From the NCBI RefSeq assembly GCF_001426565.1, contig NZ_LMFA01000022.1, positions 355,254 to 419,253 on the forward strand: DNA of 64,000 nucleotides, read 5' to 3'. Position 1 is the stretch's first letter, and each line of letters starts with the position of its first letter. This stretch comes from Rhizobium sp. Root482. GTDB taxonomy: Bacteria > Pseudomonadota > Alphaproteobacteria > Rhizobiales > Rhizobiaceae. Below, one piece after another: positions 58,878 to 64,000 of the stretch. Under the pieces are notes generated by a model, which made no database searches, was not told the DNA's origin, and was given only the letters and a program-made list of their open reading frames with translations. The position numbers and the translations under genes are program-made.

Positions 58878-59543
58878 ATGTCGAATGACGAGGACTTGGA
58901 GGAGATGACAGGCGGATATGCTTCCCCGCCCTGCTTCATGCACGAACTGACGCCCGATTATCGGGTTCAGCCTGCCACACACCGCTCCGGCGGCAGCGAC
59001 GTCGCCCGCTGGCGCCGTGCGGAGCGCAAGCGCCTGATCGACGCACGCATGGCGCTTGATCCCGATGAGCGAAATAGGAGGTCGAAACGGATCGCCTCCA
59101 GACTGGAGGCGGCGCTCGGCAGGCCCGGCGGACGTATTCTCGCAGCCTATTGGCCGGTTCGTGGCGAGCCGGACCTGCGCAACTGGATGATCCGGGCGTT
59201 CGAACGCGGATCGCGGATCGCGCTTCCGATCGTCATCGCAAAAAACAGGCCGCTGGAATTTTCCCTCTGGTCGCCCGGAGACCGACTGGAGCGCGGCGTC
59301 TGGGACATGCTGGTTCCGGCGCGCGGAACTGCCGTGCAGCCGGATGTCATCGTCGCGCCCGGCGTCGGTTTCGACGAGGCCGATCATCGCCTCGGCTATG
59401 GCGGCGGCCTTCTCGACCGGACACTCGCCGCCATGTCGAGGAAACCGCAGGTCATCGGCGTCGGCTATGCGGAAAGCCGGATCAGGACGATCTATCCGCA
59501 GCCCTTCGATGTTCCAATGGATTTCGTCGTGACCGACGGGTGA
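58878..59543 (+). CDS. 5-formyltetrahydrofolate cyclo-ligase
   Basis: A 221-residue methenyltetrahydrofolate synthetase, which converts 5-formyl- to 5,10-methenyl-tetrahydrofolate with ATP. The substrate-binding region GGRILAAYWPVRGEPD is near residue 77, and the ATP-loop pattern is PGVGFDEADHRLGYGGGLLDRTL near 160. About 50 residues precede the usual family start, an N-terminal extension with no recognised domain. The ATG 58878 has GGAG at good spacing; TTG 58872 is less likely. The cytochrome oxidase gene follows 84 bases later in the same direction. The presence of this housekeeping-type gene on a repABC replicon is a little unusual; a second chromosomal copy is probable. Confidence 0.9.
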   Translation: MSNDEDLEEMTGGYASPPCFMHELTPDYRVQPATHRSGGSDVARWRRAERKRLIDARMALDPDERNRRSKRIASRLEAALGRPGGRILAAYWPVRGEPDLRNWMIRAFERGSRIALPIVIAKNRPLEFSLWSPGDRLERGVWDMLVPARGTAVQPDVIVAPGVGFDEADHRLGYGGGLLDRTLAAMSRKPQVIGVGYAESRIRTIYPQPFDVPMDFVVTDG

Positions 59544-61223
<1,680 letters not shown>

Positions 61224-61275
61224 TCTGCCTGTACGTCGACCAACGGTCATGAACACGGTTCCAAGGAGAGAAGCG

Positions 61276-61986
61276 ATGACCGAAGCCATGGATATGAACA
61301 GCAATCTCTATCTTGTCGGGCTTTTCCTCTTCTACTGGCTGCTTTTCAATCTCGCCAGCCAGTCGGTGCCGTCCGGCAACGAGGACTCCGCTGAGAAGGG
61401 CGTCGCCATGCCGGATACGCCACAGCCGGACATGGAGGCTGGCCATCTCCCGGCTGCCCTGGAAGCGATCGGCAAGGCCGACCGGAATTTCACCAGGGCA
61501 CATTTCCTGGCGGCCGCCGCGAACGCCCATGAGATCATACTGGACGCGTTTGCGGCGGGCGACGAAATGATCCTCGGACCGCTTGTCGGACCGGATGTCC
61601 TCACCGCATTTGTCGATGCCATCGACGAGCGCCGGCAGCGGGGCGAAACGCTTGACCTGATCGTCGTCGGAGAGAAGGAAGCCGCCATTGTCGATGCCGG
61701 TATCGTTGACGGCATGGCTGACATAACGGTCAGATTCGTAACCGACATCGTCAAGGCGACACGCTCCGAAGCCGGCAAGATGATTTCCGGTGATTTGAAC
61801 CATATCATCGAAACCTGCGACATCTGGACCTTCTCGCGCGATCTCTCATCACGGGACCCGTCCTGGCGGCTGACCGTCACGTCCAATGCCCAATCCCTTG
61901 CGATGAAAGACGGTGCCAAGGCGTCGATCAGCCCACGGAGAAGCCTGAAGGCCAAGATTATCGACAAAACGACCCGAACCGCATGA
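61276..61986 (+). CDS. Tim44-like domain membrane protein
   Basis: A 236-residue protein with one N-terminal membrane helix (NLYLVGLFLFYWLLFNLA, residues 9-26), a short linker and a Tim44-like domain (about residues 70-225). The domain shows FTRAHFLAAAANAHEIILDAFAAGDEMILGPLVG, ITVRFVTDIVKATRS and CDIWTFSRDLSSRDPSWRL, matching bacterial TimA/Tim44-like proteins. Mitochondrial Tim44 helps protein import; bacterial relatives are membrane anchored with a poorly known role. AAGGAG precedes ATG 61276. The gene follows the orphan oxidase subunit, so a helper role in its assembly is possible, but this is only a guess from position. Confidence 0.82.
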   Translation: MTEAMDMNSNLYLVGLFLFYWLLFNLASQSVPSGNEDSAEKGVAMPDTPQPDMEAGHLPAALEAIGKADRNFTRAHFLAAAANAHEIILDAFAAGDEMILGPLVGPDVLTAFVDAIDERRQRGETLDLIVVGEKEAAIVDAGIVDGMADITVRFVTDIVKATRSEAGKMISGDLNHIIETCDIWTFSRDLSSRDPSWRLTVTSNAQSLAMKDGAKASISPRRSLKAKIIDKTTRTA

Positions 61987-62305
61987 GCGGGCCTTTTGCT
62001 GTTGCCTCGCTTGCGAGCGTGGGTACGGTCGCCTCGCGGAGGTCATAGCGCGTTGGCGATCGCTTCGTCGCATCGCTTGTCGCCGGGTTGCCTGCAATGG
62101 TGGAGTCCTCCCCTCCCCCGATTGCGCAGCTTCAGTCCACGATACCCCGATCTTGCGGTCAGACCGGGCTTCGTTGCCCGCCGCGCCTCCTGTGCAGGCC
62201 TTTAAGGAGGCGTTAACCAAAAATCTCTTGCGGGTTTTTGAGAATCCACCGATAGTAATCACGCTTTAGTGGCGATGTGTCACGGAAAAGCGTTTTTCCA
62301 GGACG
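61987..62305. other. 319-base leader of the repABC operon
   Basis: No gene is seen. A candidate promoter is TTGCGG (62228-62233) with GATAGT 17 bases later (62251-62256), about 50 bases before the repA start. CTCGC-TT-GCGAG near 62008 is a small hairpin after the Tim44-like gene. Operators for RepA/RepB autoregulation are expected here, but none is clear by eye. Confidence 0.45.
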
Positions 62306-63526
62306 GTGGCTGAATTGAACGTGGTTGCGGATGTGAATGTCGCGGAAGACAAGGATTTCGACGAAGAAATCCTTGAGCAGGGAGAGCTTATTTCCGACAA
62401 GCTCAACATGCTGCGGATGGAGCAATATCCGCCAAATGCGGAAAAGGGCCTGCGCCGGTTTTCGTCCGTGGAAGTCGCCGATTTTATCGGCGTGTCGCAA
62501 AATCACATCAAGAAGCTTCACCTTGAAGGAAAGGGGCCTGTCCCCGAAGTGACGGGTTCGGGCCGCAGATCCTATACCGCCGAGCAGATGCTCGAACTGC
62601 GGCAATATCTCGACAAGCACGGCAGGTCTGATTTCAAGCGCTATGTTCCTCATCGCCGCGCGGGGGAAGCGCTGCAGGTCATTTCCGTGGTCAATTTCAA
62701 GGGTGGAAGCGGGAAGACGACGACGACGGCGCATCTGGCGCAATATCTCGCCTTGACCGGCCATCGCGTCCTTGCCATCGACCTCGACCCTCAGGCATCG
62801 CTGACCGCCCTGCACGGAATCCAGCCCGAACTGGACAAGAATCCTTCCCTGTTCGAGGCGCTGCGCTACGATGACCAGCGCAAGTCGATCAAGGACATCA
62901 TCCAGCCTACGAATTTTCCGGGGCTCGATATCGTGCCTGCCAATCTCGAACTTCAGGAATACGAATACGAGACCCCCCTTGCCGCCTCCAACAAAAGCTC
63001 TCCCGAGGGACGGCTGTTCTTTACCCGCATCTCCAAGGCCTTGAAAGAAGTCGACGATCGCTACGATGTCGTGGTGATCGATTGCCCGCCACAACTCGGC
63101 TACCTCACGCTCACGGCGCTGACTGCCTCTACCTCGGTACTGATCACCGTTCATCCACAGATGCTCGACGTCATGTCGATGAGCCAGTTCCTGCTGATGC
63201 TCGGCGGCATTCTCGAATCGATAAAAAGCGCGGGGGCGACTGTCCGGTTGAAATGGTTCCGCTATCTCGTGACCCGCTATGAGCCGATGGATGGGCCACA
63301 GGCGCAGATGGTCGGCTTCATGCAGGCCATGTTCAACAAGCGGATGCTGCAGCACCAGATGGTGAAATCGACGGCGATCTCCGATGCCGGCATTACCAAG
63401 CAAACGCTCTACGAGGTCGAGCGCAGCCAGTTCACCCGCTCCACCTATGACCGCGCCATGGAATGCCTGAACGGCGTCAACGGAGAAATCGTCACGCTCG
63501 TCCATAAGGCATGGGGGCGAAAGTGA
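62306..63526 (+). CDS. repA: Plasmid partitioning protein RepA
   Basis: A 406-residue ParA-type ATPase of repABC replicons. The N-terminal part (about residues 45-120) is a MerR-like helix-turn-helix (FSSVEVADFIGVSQNHIKKLHLEGKGPVPE) used for autorepression. The deviant Walker A is KGGSGKTTT at residues 132-140, with further ATPase motifs LAIDLDPQASLT near 155 and VVVIDCPPQLGYLTL near 247. It drives segregation of the replicon with RepB and represses the operon. The start codon is GTG, preceded by AGGA. repB begins 77 bases after its stop. This is direct evidence that the window belongs to a secondary replicon. Confidence 0.96.
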   Translation: MAELNVVADVNVAEDKDFDEEILEQGELISDKLNMLRMEQYPPNAEKGLRRFSSVEVADFIGVSQNHIKKLHLEGKGPVPEVTGSGRRSYTAEQMLELRQYLDKHGRSDFKRYVPHRRAGEALQVISVVNFKGGSGKTTTTAHLAQYLALTGHRVLAIDLDPQASLTALHGIQPELDKNPSLFEALRYDDQRKSIKDIIQPTNFPGLDIVPANLELQEYEYETPLAASNKSSPEGRLFFTRISKALKEVDDRYDVVVIDCPPQLGYLTLTALTASTSVLITVHPQMLDVMSMSQFLLMLGGILESIKSAGATVRLKWFRYLVTRYEPMDGPQAQMVGFMQAMFNKRMLQHQMVKSTAISDAGITKQTLYEVERSQFTRSTYDRAMECLNGVNGEIVTLVHKAWGRK

Positions 63527-63533
63527 GAGAATT

Positions 63534-63549
63534 CTTGACAGCCGTGCAA
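63534..63549. other. Possible parS-like site between repA and repB
   Basis: CTTGACAGCCGTGCAA matches about 13 of 16 positions of the repABC parS pattern as I recall it (GTT...C.GC.G..AAC), but it lacks the outer G and C and is not a full palindrome. A better site may lie beyond the window. Confidence 0.25.
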
Positions 63550-63602
63550 ATTACAATTTTCTCAATCAAATTCAGCTAGATACACAGAAGTGAGGATCGA
63601 GG

Positions 63603-64000
63603 ATGGCTCGCAAGCACCTGCTCACCAACCTTAGTTCGACGCTGCCGCAGAAGGCGAACGACGGCAAGCCGTCGGAAACCCGCGTCGACTATGCCCGCCG
63701 CGGCGCCTCCCGCTCGATGATGCAGTCTCTCGACGAGATGGCCGAGAATTCGATGCGTGTCCTGGAAGGCGAGACGATCGTCATGCTCGATCCGGACAGG
63801 CTCGACGCGTCCGCTTTCGCGGACAGGATCGATGACGACGAGGCGGATTTCGCCGGCCTGGTGGACGCCATCAGGCAGGGCGGCCAATCCTCGCCGATCC
63901 TGGTGCGGCCGCATCCCGACGCGCCGAGCCGCTACATGATCGTCTACGGACATCGTCGCGCGCGTGCAGCCAAGGAACTGGGGATCGAGGTTCGCGCTGT
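63603..64000 (+). CDS. repB: Plasmid partitioning protein RepB, N-terminal part
   Basis: A ParB-family centromere-binding protein of the repABC type. About 132 codons are present before the window ends. The RepB N-terminus (MARKHLLTNLSSTLP) is followed by the ParB nuclease-like domain, with AIRQGGQSSPILVRPHPD near residue 92 and YMIVYGHRRARAAKELG near 116. It binds parS sites and works with RepA in partition. Its ATG follows GAGG. repC, the replication initiator, should follow outside the window. Confidence 0.95.
   Translation, partial: MARKHLLTNLSSTLPQKANDGKPSETRVDYARRGASRSMMQSLDEMAENSMRVLEGETIVMLDPDRLDASAFADRIDDDEADFAGLVDAIRQGGQSSPILVRPHPDAPSRYMIVYGHRRARAAKELGIEVRA

Overview
The window reads as part of a secondary replicon (chromid or megaplasmid) of a member of the Rhizobiaceae (Rhizobium/Agrobacterium/Neorhizobium group). 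The direct evidence is the right edge, where repA is complete and repB begins, the start of a repABC operon typical of alphaproteobacterial secondary replicons. Supporting signs are the high-GC codon use, a Rhizobiales-type palindromic intergenic repeat, an EcfG-type general-stress promoter, a BA14K-type protein and an alphaproteobacterial Tim44-like protein. No tRNA, rRNA, insertion sequence or CRISPR array was seen.

Left part (1-13.7 kb): hexuronate catabolism. A GntR regulator and uxuA run leftward. uxaC, a four-gene ABC transporter and uxuB run rightward from the same short control region. Together they take up glucuronate and convert it through fructuronate and mannonate to 2-keto-3-deoxygluconate. 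Downstream of uxuA on the same strand are three enzymes of families known for D-amino acid or D-peptide substrates (M55 D-aminopeptidase, D-amino acid transaminase, DmpA-type aminopeptidase). A partial MarR regulator and an iron-dependent alcohol dehydrogenase sit at the left edge.

Middle (13.7-33.8 kb): three small regulator-plus-enzyme units come first. These are LysR/nitroreductase/EamA, a giant SerC-SerA-like fusion protein, and TetR/SDR with three operator copies. A large hydroxyproline region follows. An eight-gene leftward operon encodes an amino-acid ABC transporter, a D-hydroxyproline dehydrogenase, 4-hydroxyproline epimerase, an aconitase-X cis-3-hydroxyproline dehydratase and a second proline-racemase-fold enzyme predicted to dehydrate trans-3-hydroxyproline. 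It is joined by ketoglutarate semialdehyde dehydrogenase, pyrroline-2-carboxylate reductase, the pyrroline-4-hydroxy-2-carboxylate deaminase and a GntR regulator. Three control regions share a tandem TGTnnACA-like element at 11-bp spacing, suggesting one regulon. Uronate plus hydroxyproline catabolism fits growth on plant cell-wall glycoproteins.

Right part (33.9-62 kb): envelope, signalling and stress genes. These include arsenate reductase, a PAS-PAS hybrid histidine kinase, YihY, penicillin-binding protein 1C translationally coupled to an alpha-2-macroglobulin, and a NarL-type two-component pair. A series of very small exported or membrane proteins follows, one of only 24 residues. Then come an ECF sigma factor with DUF4142 and cupredoxin genes, a pseudouridine synthase, an Rnk-like regulator, a HyuA-like protein, a CBS-BON protein, a LysR regulator, 5-formyltetrahydrofolate cyclo-ligase, an orphan cytochrome oxidase subunit I and a Tim44-like protein. 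The window closes with repA and the first third of repB.
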